Assembly: GCF_031755915.1 (NCBI RefSeq)
Contig: NC_083384.1
Span: 3,557,501-3,621,500 of the forward strand
Source of the DNA: Ziziphus jujuba
Taxonomy: Eukaryota > Streptophyta > Magnoliopsida > Rosales > Rhamnaceae
Length of the DNA: 64,000 bases
Direction: 5' to 3'
Part shown: piece after piece, positions 22,029-33,690 of the stretch
Numbering within the stretch: the stretch's first letter is position 1
How the letters are laid out: each line of letters opens with the position of its first letter
Position numbers and translations under genes: made by a program
Notes under the pieces: model-generated
The model's input: only the letters and a program-made list of their open reading frames with translations
Databases searched by the model: none
Told to the model about the DNA's origin: nothing

Positions 22029-23133
22029 TAGTTGATGGTTGTTTATTAATTCCATCTCTACTACATAACTGGACATGAGAGTTTCTTCTCATCCAGCTCC
22101 TTGCGACTGAAACAATTAAAAAATAATATCTATGTATTTATATTTATGTATTTAATGAATAATATACTAAAAAATATATTGTTTCGTGAGATTTTTTGAA
22201 ATTTCATCTAATCTATTAGAAACTTGTATATCTTGTTTTGATATATAACTAAACATGGATTCGATTTATAGATAATTTTTTATTTAGAGATACAGTTAGA
22301 GATAATAGCATAGATAAAGTCATTTTTATATAAGGTTATAACAAATCTTTATTTTGTTTTGCTTTTTATTATCATATCAGATCGGCCAAAATTTAGAAAT
22401 CCAGTAAAATCAAAAATTTTGCTGGCAAATATTTACTCTTTCAATATTCAATTGTAGGATTAGTTTATGACATGACCTTTCAGAATAAATGAATTGGTTT
22501 CTGGTTCATTCCACCATCCTACCCAATGAATCATTATGATTCATTTTCAATATAATCTTATGTATTCACAAGTTCTATCATTCCCATCGCTTCTTGATTA
22601 ATGTTTAACTCTGACTTCTACAATGGAGCCCCTAACAAAATTTGATTGTTCTCGAGTCAATCCTCTTAGTATTTATTGGCTCGGGGCTCTTGATTCTTTT
22701 TCTATGAATGGCTTTGTATAGTTATAGACCAATCAGTATTAATGCTTTATTACATTCCTCGTTATGAGATGAATCATAGACCCTACATATTGGAATCATA
22801 TATCATTGATATATATATATATATATTTTTTGCTCTTTCTCTCATCCTTCCATTTATCCGCATTTTTTTTTTCTTTACAACTCAGACTCAGATTAGTTTT
22901 TTCTTTTTTGTTCTTTGTTTATGCAAAAAGATTTCAGTTGCTACGTTGGTATGACCAATATATCATATCTCGACCGGTTTTTTATATCCAGATAATGCGA
23001 AATGATGAGTTGGTTATTAGTTCTATATCTATGTTAGTTTTATAATAGTTATTAGTTCATACTATGGGCTGGTACTTCTTTCTTTTTTTGAATCCTAATC
23101 TTAAAAAAAACCAATGAGTCACACATTAAGCAT
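22029..23133 (-). other. rpl16: Plastid rpl16 group II intron and 9-bp exon 1, nuclear copy
   Basis: Exon 1 is ATG-CTT-AAT (23133-23125), followed immediately by GTGTGAC, the group II 5' splice consensus. The intron copy runs ~1.1 kb to exon 2. Open stretches here (for example 22742-23045) are intron sequence, not genes. Confidence 0.85.
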
Positions 23134-23291
23134 AGTAATTATATCAAATGATTAATCGAATTTTTATTCAACCTTATAGAATTGTTCATTTTTGTTTTAA
23201 GTTAAGAGAAAAAAAATGAAAGAATTTGTCATTTTCTGTTCTATTATTGAATGGATAGAATAGAACTAAAGATAAGTCAAGTAAAGGCCTA

Positions 23292-23914
23292 TTATTCCTC
23301 TTCTATAAATATCAAAATTTTGATGCCTAATACCCCATAAATAGTTCAAACTGTATAGGAATAGCTATCAATTTTAGCTCGAATGGTTCGTAGAGGAACT
23401 CTTCCTTCTCTGATCCATTCGACACGTGCAATTTCTTTTCCGTCAATACGCCCTGCAATTTGTACTTGACTTAACTAATTCAATAGCTTTTTTTATTGCT
23501 TCGCGAAATGAAACTCTATTTTTTAATTGTCCGGCTATAAATTCCGTAAGAATATTAGGGTTTCCATAAGGGTTTTCAAATCTTGTAATAGCAATGTTGA
23601 GTTTTCAGTTCACACAATTATGTTCCTTTTGTATAGTCATCTATAATTCTTCGATTCTTCTAGGTTCTATAAATAGCTTTGGGAATACCATATAAATTAT
23701 GACTTGAATCAAATCGATTCAATTTCTATACATGAAATTCCCTCGACATTAGAAGATATTTTCATATTTTTTTGTACATAATTCTTGATACAGTTTCATA
23801 TTTTTTTATCTTCTTTTAGATCCTCCGAATAATTTTTTGGTTGTTCAAATCAAAGAGAATGATGACCTTGGGTTGCGCCAAGTCTGAAACCAAGTGGACT
23901 TATTTTTTCCCCAT
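23292..23914 (-). pseudogene. rps3: Plastid rps3, nuclear pseudogene copy
   Basis: Ribosomal protein S3 relic. The start ATG-GGG-AAA-AAA-TAA shows a stop at codon 5 in the M-G-Q-K-I-N-P-L-G-F segment. [29 protein letters not shown] and the final IFIEEE-stop are recognisable. It is ~620 bp long, slightly short of the usual ~655 bp, with indels. Confidence 0.92.
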
Positions 23915-23999
23915 AGTCCCCCACTGCTATACATATCATGACATGTCATATCAATGTACTTTTTTTTTTATTCATCCATGTTTTTCTAAGCATAATATG

Positions 24000-24471
24000 G
24001 CATATTTTATTTGTATTTTTATTATAAAAAAATATTTGTCATTTAACTTTAACCTTAAAATTCTTCAAAGACAATTTTGTTCTTTAAGTAGTCTGTATAA
24101 TAATATACAGCTGTATGTTTTAGTACAACAGTTATATGATAAGTGGGTCTTTTTATTGGATAACCTCATCCCCAAGCTCGATGTTTTAATTTTTTTCACA
24201 GTAATGCCTTCGTTGACTTTTGCTTTACTAATTTTTAACTTTGCTTTGGTGAAACCTCTATTGTGATTAGCATTTGCTGCTGCAGAAGAAACCAATTTTA
24301 AAATGGGAGCACATGCTCGATAGGGCATGAGTTCGAGTATCAGAAGTGTTTCTTCATAAGAATGCCCACGAATCTGATCAATTACTCTTCAACTTTGTGA
24401 GCAAACATATCTATAAATCCACCTATAGCGTATTTTTCTACATATCGATCTGTCTTTTTCTTCTTTCCCAT
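24000..24471 (-). pseudogene. rpl22: Plastid rpl22, nuclear pseudogene copy
   Basis: Ribosomal protein L22 relic. The start is MGKKKKT (24471). Core blocks [29 protein letters not shown] and [14 protein letters not shown] are seen, in more than one frame. A stop after the HKVEE segment and a frame change near 24330 disable it. The variable 3' end is set only approximately. Confidence 0.88.
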
Positions 24472-24535
24472 AAGGTTTACCTCTCACTAATGAACAATAA
24501 AACTATATTCACTTTTTGTATTTATTAAAAAATTA

Positions 24536-24782
24536 TTAACGATGAGATCTATTATCATTCTCCCAATTTATGTCCTACCATATGATCTATTATATTAATT
24601 GGCAAATGATCTTTTCTATTATGGATAGCAATAGTATGCCCGATCATTGTCGATATAATAGTAGATGCTCAGGACCAAGTGACTATTATTTCTTTTTATG
24701 CTTTTGTGTTAATCGTATTTATTTTTCTTAATAAATGACTCGCTACAAAAGGATTTTTTTTTTTTTTTAGTGAATGTGTCAA
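24536..24782 (-). pseudogene. rps19: Plastid rps19, nuclear pseudogene copy
   Basis: Ribosomal protein S19 relic. The start codon is TTG (24782). The poly-A tract after it is lengthened (KKKK region), shifting the frame. The core FVASHLLRKINT ... EIIVTWS-stop-ASTII and [16 protein letters not shown] follow. The segment between HKLGE and NDNRS is deleted (~30-45 bp). The stop is at 24536. Confidence 0.9.
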
Positions 24783-24828
24783 AATTAATTACTCCTTTTT
24801 TTTTTCATAAAAACAAAGAAACAAATTC

Positions 24829-24979
24829 TATTTACTACGGTAATGAAGAATCAAATTATCACTAAATTTATTCCTTTTTCTACTTCTTCTTCCAAGTCCA
24901 GGATAACCCCAAGGGGTTACGGTTTTTTTTGCTACCAATTAGGGCCCTCCCTTCACCACCCCCATGGGGATGGTCTATA
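24829..24979 (-). pseudogene. rpl2: Plastid rpl2 exon 2, 3' part
   Basis: The C-terminus of ribosomal protein L2 from the D-H-P-H-G-G-G-E-G-R-A-P-I motif (24960-24930) to the normal stop at 24829. It is separated from the rest of the exon (26117-26308) by a solo LTR at 24980-26116. Point changes and a stop (GYPGL region) are present. Confidence 0.92.
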
Positions 24980-26116
24980 TGATACGAACCTAGGACGACC
25001 TGCTCCTAAACCCGTATTATATTAGCCCGGATCTTAATTAAGTTTAAGTTCTAATGGAATTGACCTCAACCCCTAACTAACCTGTGGTTAGAAACCTTGG
25101 TATAATGTAGATGCCACAAGAGGGGATGAAAAACCTATTAATAAGTCAAGCTAAAACAACCAATTCTCTAATGGTGTTTTAGGTGTTCTCAAAGAACAAA
25201 GAGATAATGAATCTCACAAGTATTTTCTTAATCAAATCAAAGTTGTATTCTTATTGAAAAATAAGCCTTTAAATAGGTTTGAAAGAAACAAAATAAACCC
25301 TAAAAACCCTAGGAAAAACCGGCCACACACATAAAGAAACCTAGTTGGCCGAAACTATACTTCCTTTCCTAATCTAAGTTTGATTAATTAATTCCTTTAT
25401 ATTAAATTATGAATTAATTAATTTACAATGGAAAGAATAAAATAAAAACCTTCCTAAAGTTATTTTTTGAGAAAATAAATAAATAAAAGCCAAAAAGTAA
25501 TGGTAGTTTCCTAAAGCAAAAAATAAAAATAAATTACGAAACTAAAAATGCTAGCCTTTTTAATCAAATTGACTTTGATCAATCTTTGACCTCTTTGAGC
25601 TCCAAATCAGCTTCTAGGTACTTTTTAGGATGCCAAATAAGCTGAATATGAAGGCCCACACGTTTGCCATGCTTGGAAAAATAAGAAAAGGCTAATACAG
25701 TAAAATATAGTAAAGCCAGCAAGCAATACAGCAAATTCGGCCAAATTGTTGATGTTGTCCGTACAAGCCCTTTTTTTATTGCATTTGAGGCTGATTTAAC
25801 TTGATTCCATGACCTCTTAGGCATATTTATTGAACCCATAAATCATTAGAACCATTTCATGCTTCCCGGACTCCAAAAATGTACCAAAACCATCACCCGG
25901 GTCCGTATCGGCTTCCACCACTTGGATGCTTAGAATAGGCTTTGTATCTTCAAGTATGGACAAGCTCTGTTGAGATTGATTACCCCCTGTATAAATATTC
26001 CCAGGTTTTCCTTAAATCTCTTAATTTTAGCTCTCGTGACTGGCCTAGTCTTCATCCATGTCAAGTCAGCACCCCAGCGGGTTATCGGTGGAGCGGGCTC
26101 GGGCAGAATCACATCA
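24980..26116 (-). mobile_element. Solo LTR of the gypsy family, in the rpl2 pseudogene
   Basis: 1137-bp LTR (TGATACGAACC ... AGAATCACATCA) with a perfect 5-bp target duplication, CTATA (24975-24979 and 26117-26121). No internal element sequence is present, so it is a product of LTR-LTR recombination. It interrupts rpl2 between the codons for VVMNP and DHPHG, showing that the plastid DNA was in the nucleus before this insertion. Confidence 0.95.
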
Positions 26117-26308
26117 CTATAGGGTTCATAACTACTCCTCTTACTGCACGACACTTACCTAGCCAACATATTGATCCGACTGTACCCAAACTTTTTTGGT
26201 TCACCCCAACATTCCCCACTTGTCCGACTATTGCTTAGCAGTTTTTGGGCATCCCATGGACCTCTCCAAAAGGTAATTTTAATGTGGCTGATTTCCCCTT
26301 ACTTTGCA
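26117..26308 (-). pseudogene. rpl2: Plastid rpl2 exon 2, 5' part
   Basis: Continues rpl2 upstream of the solo LTR. Reading on the - strand: GKSATLKLP, then a region matching L-I-S-K-N-C with changes, [11 protein letters not shown], and RGVVMNP. Plastid homology stops near 26308, inside exon 2. The intron, exon 1, rpl23 and trnI that would follow in a plastome are missing. Confidence 0.9.
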
Positions 26309-26739
26309 TACTGGGCCCATCAGATACAGCAATCTGTTTGGAATAGAAAGTGGACTTTCCCATGTCATTTTGACCTGAAATTTGAACCATAGTCTTCTAT
26401 ATATGTCTGTAGACATCTGGAAACATTTCAACCCAAAACTCCATTTGCAACCTAAGATATAAGATAAATAGTGGAACTATGTTGCTGGAAATTATGAATC
26501 CAGCACCATAGGCATTTCAAGCATAACATTCCTACTCTTTTGTGCATAATTTTGCCTATACTTTTGTATACATAACTTAGGCACAAAACATTATCAAAAT
26601 ATACCTTGCATCAATTAAAAACATACAAAAAATATAAACTCATAAAAGGAAAGGATTTGATACCAAGGTGTGCATGCTAGCCGGTGACATGCACCATCAA
26701 GTGGCAAAATTGCCACACTTCAACAAATCCTACAAGATC
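26309..26739. other. Non-plastid filler between the two plastid blocks
   Basis: About 430 bp with no plastid match that I recognise and no ORF. The segment 'ggatttgataccaaggtgtgcatgc' near 26655 resembles a reverse-strand LTR-retrotransposon end plus primer-binding region. It may be a retrotransposon scrap. Confidence 0.4.
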
Positions 26740-29700
26740 CATTTGTTCTTTTTTCTCTGACAAATGGTGAGAACTTCATAGGGTTCGGATCCTACTGAGA
26801 GGTCCACTAGAGATCATAAATTGTTGAAGAAATAACGAGATGTTTCTTTTGTCCTTTCCAATTGATTAGAAAATAAAGAAATAGTTAATATATTCAAGAT
26901 AACTATGTATTTACAAAATACCGTCTCAATTCATCATATTTCATTAGATTTGGGATGTGATATGGTTCCAAATGATGAATTGGATAGTTCCAATAAGATT
27001 TATTTGATCTATTCCATGACAGGAACAGCGGGATACACGTTACACCATGATTTTGAATTAGAAGTTCAAGAAATGGCAGATCTAGTCACTTTATCAATAA
27101 CCGAGCTGGATCTGGTGTATCATAAGGGATTTTCCTTTTCTATTGATTCGTATATATTGGATCAAAAACAATTCTTGAATGAGGTATTCAACTATAGGGA
27201 TGAATTGAAAAAGAAATCTTTATTGGTTCTACCTCCTATTTTTATAAAGAAAATGAGTCTTTATATCGAAAGATCAGAAAAAAATGGGTCTAGACCTCAT
27301 GCGGGAATGATTTGGAAGATGTAAAACTAAAAATAGTGGTATTTGCGAGCAACAACATAATGGAGGCAGTCAATCAATATACATTGATCCGAAATCTGAT
27401 TCAAATCCAATATAGCACCTACGGGTACATAAGAAATGTATTGAATCTATTTTTTTTAATGAATAAATCCGATCGCAACTTCGAATTCGAAATTCAAAGG
27501 GATCAAATAGGAAATGATACTCTGAATCATAGAACTATAATTAAATATACGATCAACCAACATTTATGAAATTTGAAAACGAGTGAGAAGAAATGGTTTG
27601 ATTATCTTATTTTTATTTCTCAAACTGAGAGATCCATGAATCGGGATCCTAATGCATATAGATAAAAATGGTCCAATAGGAGCAAGAATTTGCAGGAACA
27701 TTTGGAACATTTATTTATGAGCAGAAGAGCCATTTTCATTTTTAAGTAATGTTCGATCTATTACATATTAATCAATATTCGATTAGTTAGTCTGAGGTTA
27801 TCGACAAAAAAGATTTTTCTAAGTCACTTCCTTTCTTGTTGTCCAAGTTTCTTCTCTTTTTGTCTAACTCACTTCCTTTTTTCTTTGTGAGTTTCGAGAA
27901 TATTCCCATTCATAGGTCCAAGATCCACATCTATGAATTGAAAGGTCCAAATGATCAACTCTGCAATCAGTTGTTAGAATCAATATGTCTTCAAATCGTT
28001 CATTTGAAAAAATGGAAAACCTTCTTATTGGATGATCATGATACTTCCCAAAAAGCAAAATTCTTGATTAATGGAGAATCAATATCACCATTTTTGTTCA
28101 ATAAGCCAAAGTGGATGATTGACTCATTCCATACTAGAAATAATCACAGGAAATCTTTCGATAACACAGATTCGTATTTCTCAATGATATCCCATGATTA
28201 AGGCAATTGTTTGAATCCTGTGAAAACCATTTCATAGAAATTCATTGATATCTTCTTCCTATAAGGGAAAATGACTTCAATTCTTGAATATTCCACGTCA
28301 CTTTTGCTTCCATTGTAACAAAGGATTCCCTTTTTATGTGGAAAAGGCCTGTATCAATAATTATGATTTTATGTATGGACAATTCCTTAATATCTTGTAC
28401 AAATCTTTCCATTTTCCAATTCGATCCAATCCATTCGTTGGTAGAGTGATTTACACGATCGCAGACATTTTTGGAACACTTCTAACAGAGGGACAAATAG
28501 TCAATTTTGAAAGAATGCATTGTCAACCTCTTTCAGATATGAATCTGTCTGATTCAAAAGGGAAGAACTTGTATCAATATCTCAATTTCAATTCAAACAT
28601 GGGTTTGATTTACACTCCATGTTCTGAGAAATATTTACCATCCGAAAAGAGGATAAAAAGGGGTCTTTGTCTAAAGAAATGCCTTGAGAAAGGGCAGATG
28701 TATAGAACTTTTCAATGAGATAGTGCTTTTTCAACTCTCTTAAAATGGAATATATTCCAAACATATATTCCATGGTTCCTTACTTCGATAGGATACAAAT
28801 ATCCAAATTTGATATTTTCATATGCGTTTTCAGACCTATTGCTGATACTAAGTAGCAGCTAAAAATTTGTATCCACTTTTCATGATATTATGCATGGAGT
28901 AGATATATCATTGTGAATTCTTTAGAAAAAACTGTGTCTTCTATAATGGAATCTGATAAGTGAGATTTTGAGTAAGTATTTACATAATCTTCTTCTATCC
29001 AAAGAAATGATTCATCGAAATAATGAGTCACCATTGGTATTGACACATCTGAGATCGCCAAATGTTTAGGAGTTCTTCTATTCAATCATTTTCCTTCTTC
29101 TTGTTGCTGGATATCTCATTTCGACACACCTTCTCTTCGTTTCTCGACCCTATAGTAAGTTACAGACATAGTTTGAAAAGGTCAAATCTTTGATTATTCC
29201 ATCATACATGATTGAGTTGCGAAAACTTTTGGATAGGTATCTGACATCTGAACTGAATTCTTTCTAGTTTAAAGAATCTCTTTCTAGTTGCTCTGGAACA
29301 ATTAGGAGATTCTCTAGAAGAAATACAGGGTTCTGCTTCTCGCGACAACATGCTATGGGGTGGTGGGACGGGGTCAAATCAATAGATTCTAAGAAGAAAT
29401 ATTTAAATATCAATCACGTTGATACCGTCGATTTCATAAGTATCGTACCACATTTGGTAAATTGAATCGGTGTTTTGAGAAATACAAGACATCTAAGTCA
29501 TACAAGTAAAGAGATCTATTCATTGATAAGAAAAAGAAAAAACGTGAACAGTGATTGGATTGATGATAAAATAGAATCATAGGTCTCAAATAGTGATTCA
29601 ATTGATGATAAAGAAAAAGAATTCTTGGTTTAGATCTCCACCTTGACAACAGAAAAAAGTATTGATCAAATTCTATTGAATCTGACTCATAGTGCTCACT

Positions 29701-30204
29701 TATCAAAGAATGACTCTGGTCATCAAATGATTGAATAATAGGGAGCAATTTACTTACGATACTTAGTTGACATTCATAAAAAGTATCTAATGAGTTATGA
29801 GTTCAATACATCCTATTTAGCAGAAGACAGATATTCTTTACTCATTATCAGATAATCATTTATTCACAAACCTCCAGTGGGGCTAATAATTTTCATTTCC
29901 CATTTCATGGAAAACCTTTTTTTGCTTCACTTACCCCTATCCCTCTCTAGGGATATTTTTAGTGATAGGTTCTATAGGAACTAGATGATCCTATTTGGTC
30001 AAATACCTAGTGAAAAACTCCTATGTCCCTTTCATTATAGTATTACTAAACAAGTTCCTAAATAAAAAGGGTTTTCTTATTGATGATAATGACAACATCG
30101 ACTGTAACCTTCATATAGAGCTAGAGCTTCTAACTATGATGAATACGCTAACTATGGATATGATGCCAGAAATAGATCAATCTTATATCACCCTTCAATT
30201 ATAG
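26740..30204 (+). pseudogene. ycf2: Plastid ycf2, internal fragment (nuclear copy)
   Basis: About 3.4 kb of the ~6.9-kb plastid gene ycf2, whose product is part of the inner-envelope import-motor complex in the organelle. It begins at SLTNGENFIG and continues through [14 protein letters not shown] (26905), [10 protein letters not shown] (27350), [33 protein letters not shown] and [15 protein letters not shown] (30200). The reading moves among all three frames (26905, 27312, 27836, 28284, 29995), with deletions such as the segment after NKIYLI. Orientation relative to rpl2 is that of the plastome. It is truncated at both ends. Confidence 0.93.
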
Positions 30205-30420
30205 ATCTTTTTTTTTTTTTTTTTACATTTTTTATCATTGGTTCTTTGTTAAGAAAGACATGTGGATCATTTTTTTTTAATAACTAAGATGGATAATTTA
30301 TAAGCGTTGAACCAACATATATATGTATATAATTGATATTATTCTAAGAATGATACTATTTTAGTATATTTTTATTCACAACATGTATAATTTTTGTTTA
30401 AAAATAATATAAAATGCCAT
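30205..30420. other. Short non-coding gap
   Basis: Poly-T followed by AT-rich sequence. The part from about 30290 resembles, in reverse, the sequence at 43620-43700 that borders the jasmonate-induced-like cluster. No gene is seen. Confidence 0.4.
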
Positions 30421-30952
30421 GGTATGCATATTATCATGGCCTTTTATGTCAACTTTATTGTATGTTGAGGCTGGCTAGCTAATGCAGTAACAATGAATAT
30501 GTATGTATGTATGTATGGTACCATTACAATTTATGATACGGCAACTTCGTGTTACTTTTATGATATGGTATCGTCTTCCAAATGAAATTTAGAGAACCAA
30601 TTCTTCTTAGGTATGTAACCAAAGGCAAAGACTTGCAGGCCAAGATTTTTTTTTAAAAAGAAATTTTGCAAGAAAAAATTGTAAAATACAACAATTAATC
30701 GTAATGAAAAATAAAAATTAAAGCCATATATTTTAAATTTAACAAAACCATAGAAAATCAATGTAACAAATATAATGACCAATTTAAAATAATGGAATAT
30801 TTTCTTGTATTATAGATTTAAACTATGATATATGGTAGGTGTGGAAATTTTGCTTAAATGAGTTAATTATCCAACCTAGACACTAGGCCGGATCTAGAGT
30901 TTTTATTCTTTTTTTAAGCATATACATTAATATATATATATATATATATATA

Positions 30953-30992
<40 letters not shown>

Positions 30993-31018
30993 TGTGTAAG
31001 ATATTGATATAGTAATTA
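30420..31018 (+). repeat. 3' flank plus promoter-type repeat of the jasmonate-induced-like family
   Basis: 30420-30600 matches the sequence downstream of the gene at 41860 (42630-42870: 'ttatcatggccttttatg', (ATGT)n, 'ttatgatatggc'). 30600-31018 matches its upstream sequence (41280-41660), including the (TA)n-(GT)n microsatellite at 30930-30990. This is the boundary between one gene unit and the next in a head-to-tail array. Confidence 0.75.
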
Positions 31019-31267
31019 ATGTCCAATTACTTGTGCTTCCACTTATTTATATCTGTATGTGAAGTGCCTAACTCATGCACAATGCGTGGGACTAGCACAA
31101 ATTTTATATATATAAATATATGTAGACATGTAGTTTTGACAGATAATGAACAATTAAGCTATTTTCTTTGGCACGTACTTAAAAATATAGTGACAGGTAG
31201 CACCATGATTGGTTTGGTGGCACTGGAAATGTTCCATACCCACCAAATGTTGGCATTAGAGAGTGGT
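31019..31267 (+). pseudogene. Jasmonate-induced protein-like gene, copy 2 (5' fragment)
   Basis: Upstream sequence ('cacttatttat...', 'tagttttgacagataatgaacaattaagctattttcttt') aligns with 41660-41850. The coding part then joins directly at GGTTTGGTGGCACTG (31210), so the start codon and the first ~90 bp of exon 1 are deleted. The retained coding piece (GGTGNVPYPPNVGIRE-type reading) ends at 31267, where a CACTA-like terminus begins. No exon 2 is found nearby. Confidence 0.75.
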
Positions 31268-32029
31268 CACTATAAGAATTGCAATGACAGGAGACATAAT
31301 TAATGCGCCGTGTAAAATAAGAGTTGATGCTTCGCAAAGCATCCCCTGATATGGTGTCGTTAAAATGACCAATAAAAAGCCGATGCTTTGAAAATTGTCG
31401 ACTATTAGTCAAGAAAAGCCTACGCTTTTCTTTAATAAAAGCATCATTAAATGTGTCAAAAATACCGATGCTTTTTTGAAAAAGCATCCTCAAATATACC
31501 GTAATAATTGATGCTTTTCTTAAAAAGGCATCGCTAAAATTTTACAAAAAACTCACTTTTTCTATAAATGTATCGACTATTCTATAAGTTTGTAGAGACT
31601 TTTTTTAGAAAGGTGTTGGCTTTTCTTTACATTTTCAATGATGCTTTTAAAATATCATCGCTAAAAGTTTACAAAACAGCCAACTCTATTTAAGAATCAT
31701 CGCTGAGGACCCTAACAATAGCCAATGGTTTTACTAAAAAGCGTCATCTTTTCTCCTTTTCGGTGATGCTTTTTCAAAAAAGCATCACCTTTTCCTTTTT
31801 TTTTTTTTTTTTTTGGTTGAATGGTGCTTTTAGTTTTGTCAAATTCAGATTTTTTAATAAAGTTTTATGCAAAATATTTAATATACAACAAAATTAAAAT
31901 AAATATTTACATAACAAAATAATATTTCAAATTAAATTAAATATTAACTCATGTAATACTTTTAAAAATTGGTTAAATATTTTATATTGTTGTATATAAA
32001 CAAAATCAATTACATTATTATACTCATTG

Positions 32030-32330
32030 AGATGAAAAGCTTGAGATCATAATTGATACCCATTCAGCTTTAAACTGGTTGACATCATCTTGAGACCAAG
32101 TTACACCCTCATACTGCACATCAAAAAATTATGTCAAAAAGTTATTAATACATACATAAAATAATTCAATATTAATTATTATAAAGAAATTAAGTATATG
32201 AAAATGTTAAAATTACCATTGTTCCTAAGTTTTGCCGAGGTACATTTCTCCTAATGACATCCCTCATTATCTTCATGATATAATAACCACGTTCGGTGTT
32301 CATAGGCTACTTAGAAGTCTAAATTTGTAA
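32030..32330 (-). pseudogene. Ulp1-like (C48) protease C-terminal remnant, transposon-carried
   Basis: Two exon-like pieces read on the reverse strand: 32319-32219 (NTERGYYIMKIMRDVIRRN) and 32118-32036 (YEGVTWSQDDVNQFKAEW ... stop). The separating ~100 bp is AT-rich, as an intron would be. The order resembles the end of the Ulp1-like proteins carried by many plant CACTA and Mutator elements, where the first block is E-C-G-Y-Y-V-M and the second contains a W/E-W motif. The catalytic Cys position is Arg here (CGT). The rest of the catalytic domain (His, Asp) was not found. The assignment is from pattern, not search. Confidence 0.55.
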
Positions 32331-32439
32331 ACATGAATTTAAATATAATATTTGATAAGAAGACTTTAAATATGAAACTCAAACTCATATAATAATTCAA
32401 TTTAATATTATCAACAAAAAATAAAATTAAATTAAGCAT

Positions 32440-33290
32440 ACCTTTTTCCAATGATGCAAAATCCGACACAATCTAATAAACAAACCCAAACACAACTTAA
32501 GGCCCAGTCGATCACCTAATGCAGTAAACTTCGATCATCATGCTAACCCAATCCACTGCACAACGAGTGACCAAAATCAAAATGAAAACCCAACCTAATG
32601 CAAAAGCAAGAACAAAATCCCAATTCTAAGTAAAATTGCGACAAAAACCCTAGTTCCAAGTAAAATCATAAACAAAATATCAACTCAAGTAAGATTAAGA
32701 AAACCCACCGATTAAATTTAAAGAAAAACCCATGACCCAAAATTTTTTCACCTACAACCTGTACAACACAGAAACCAACAATAGACACACCAAAAAATCC
32801 AGCAATCAAGCAAGAAAAAAAAAAAAAAAACAAAAAATGGTCTAAAAAGGAAATGCACCGATGAACCTAGCATGGCCACTGTTCAAAATGGAAGAGAAAC
32901 TAGTGAATATGTGTTCATCGATAGAGGCAGAGGAAAAAGAAAGAAGAAATCCACAAAATCCAGCTAACCCGACTATTCAACTCTTCTTAATGCACAACAA
33001 AGTTTAGATCTTTTAGGGCTTGTACTTGGTAAAAAGATGGGGGTTGAAAAACACACCCAATATTTTTTAAAATATTAATTATGATTTTAAAATATCAAAC
33101 GGTGAGGCTTGAAAAAATTGGAGGCAAATACAAATGATTTTAAAATTTGAAAGAAAAACTAATTTGCTTAATATTTATTCATTTTTGTGTAAATTACCAC
33201 TTATTTATAATATTTTAGTACATTTAATTCATATTCTAAACGGTACATTTCATGGGTAAAAAATTAAAAGTAAAAATTCAAATAAATACA
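32440..33290. other. Internal CACTA-like element sequence without recognisable gene
   Basis: A-rich stretch (32450-33000, many 'aaaaccca' words) followed by AT-rich sequence. There is no ORF of note and no family that I recognise. A homopolymer A run lies at 32815-32830. Confidence 0.4.
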
Positions 33291-33690
33291 CGATGCTTTT
33301 ATCATAAAAAGTGTCATCTATGTATTTTTAAAATAATTAAATTTATCATATTTTTATTAACTATCGATTAATGTTTATAACAATATGAATAAAATATAAA
33401 ATTAATTAAACTATCAAAAATTAAGACAATAGGTGACACCATTTTATTAAAAGTGTACTCTAATTGTTTTAAATTATAAAAAAATTAATTTTATCTAACT
33501 TGTAATAATTTAAAAATAATTAATTTTAAATTGAATCACAAATAAATTAAATGAATAGATTAATTATTTTTTTTATATTGTTAATTAATATATTTAATAT
33601 TTATATACGTACGAATACAACATAAATTAATTAAAATTTCAAAAATTAAGACAAGAGCTAACGCTTTGGATGTTAAAAGTATCGCCTAAT

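Larger units (their letters stand above)
18241..26308 (-). other. Nuclear plastid DNA insertion (NUPT), rpoA to rpl2 block
   Basis: Gene order on the reverse strand (rpoA, rps11, rpl36, infA, rps8, rpl14, rpl16 with its group II intron, rps3, rpl22, rps19, rpl2 exon 2) is exactly that of the large-single-copy/inverted-repeat junction of angiosperm plastomes. About 6.9 kb of plastid DNA is present once the solo LTR at 24980-26116 is removed. All genes carry stops, frameshifts or altered starts, which shows an old nuclear copy rather than organellar sequence. Retention of intron and spacers indicates DNA-level transfer. Confidence 0.95.

Noticed and set aside
22742..23045. Overlapping ORFs of 70 and 79 codons
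   Set aside because: They lie inside the rpl16 group II intron copy.
19353..30204. Open frames for plastid ribosomal proteins and ycf2 as functional genes, or as plastome contamination
   Set aside because: Every gene has stops, frameshifts or a lost start codon, and a nuclear LTR retrotransposon with target duplication sits within rpl2.
30958..30990. (GT)n and (AT)n tracts as independent features of interest
   Set aside because: They are microsatellites duplicated with the gene-family upstream region; no separate function is supported.
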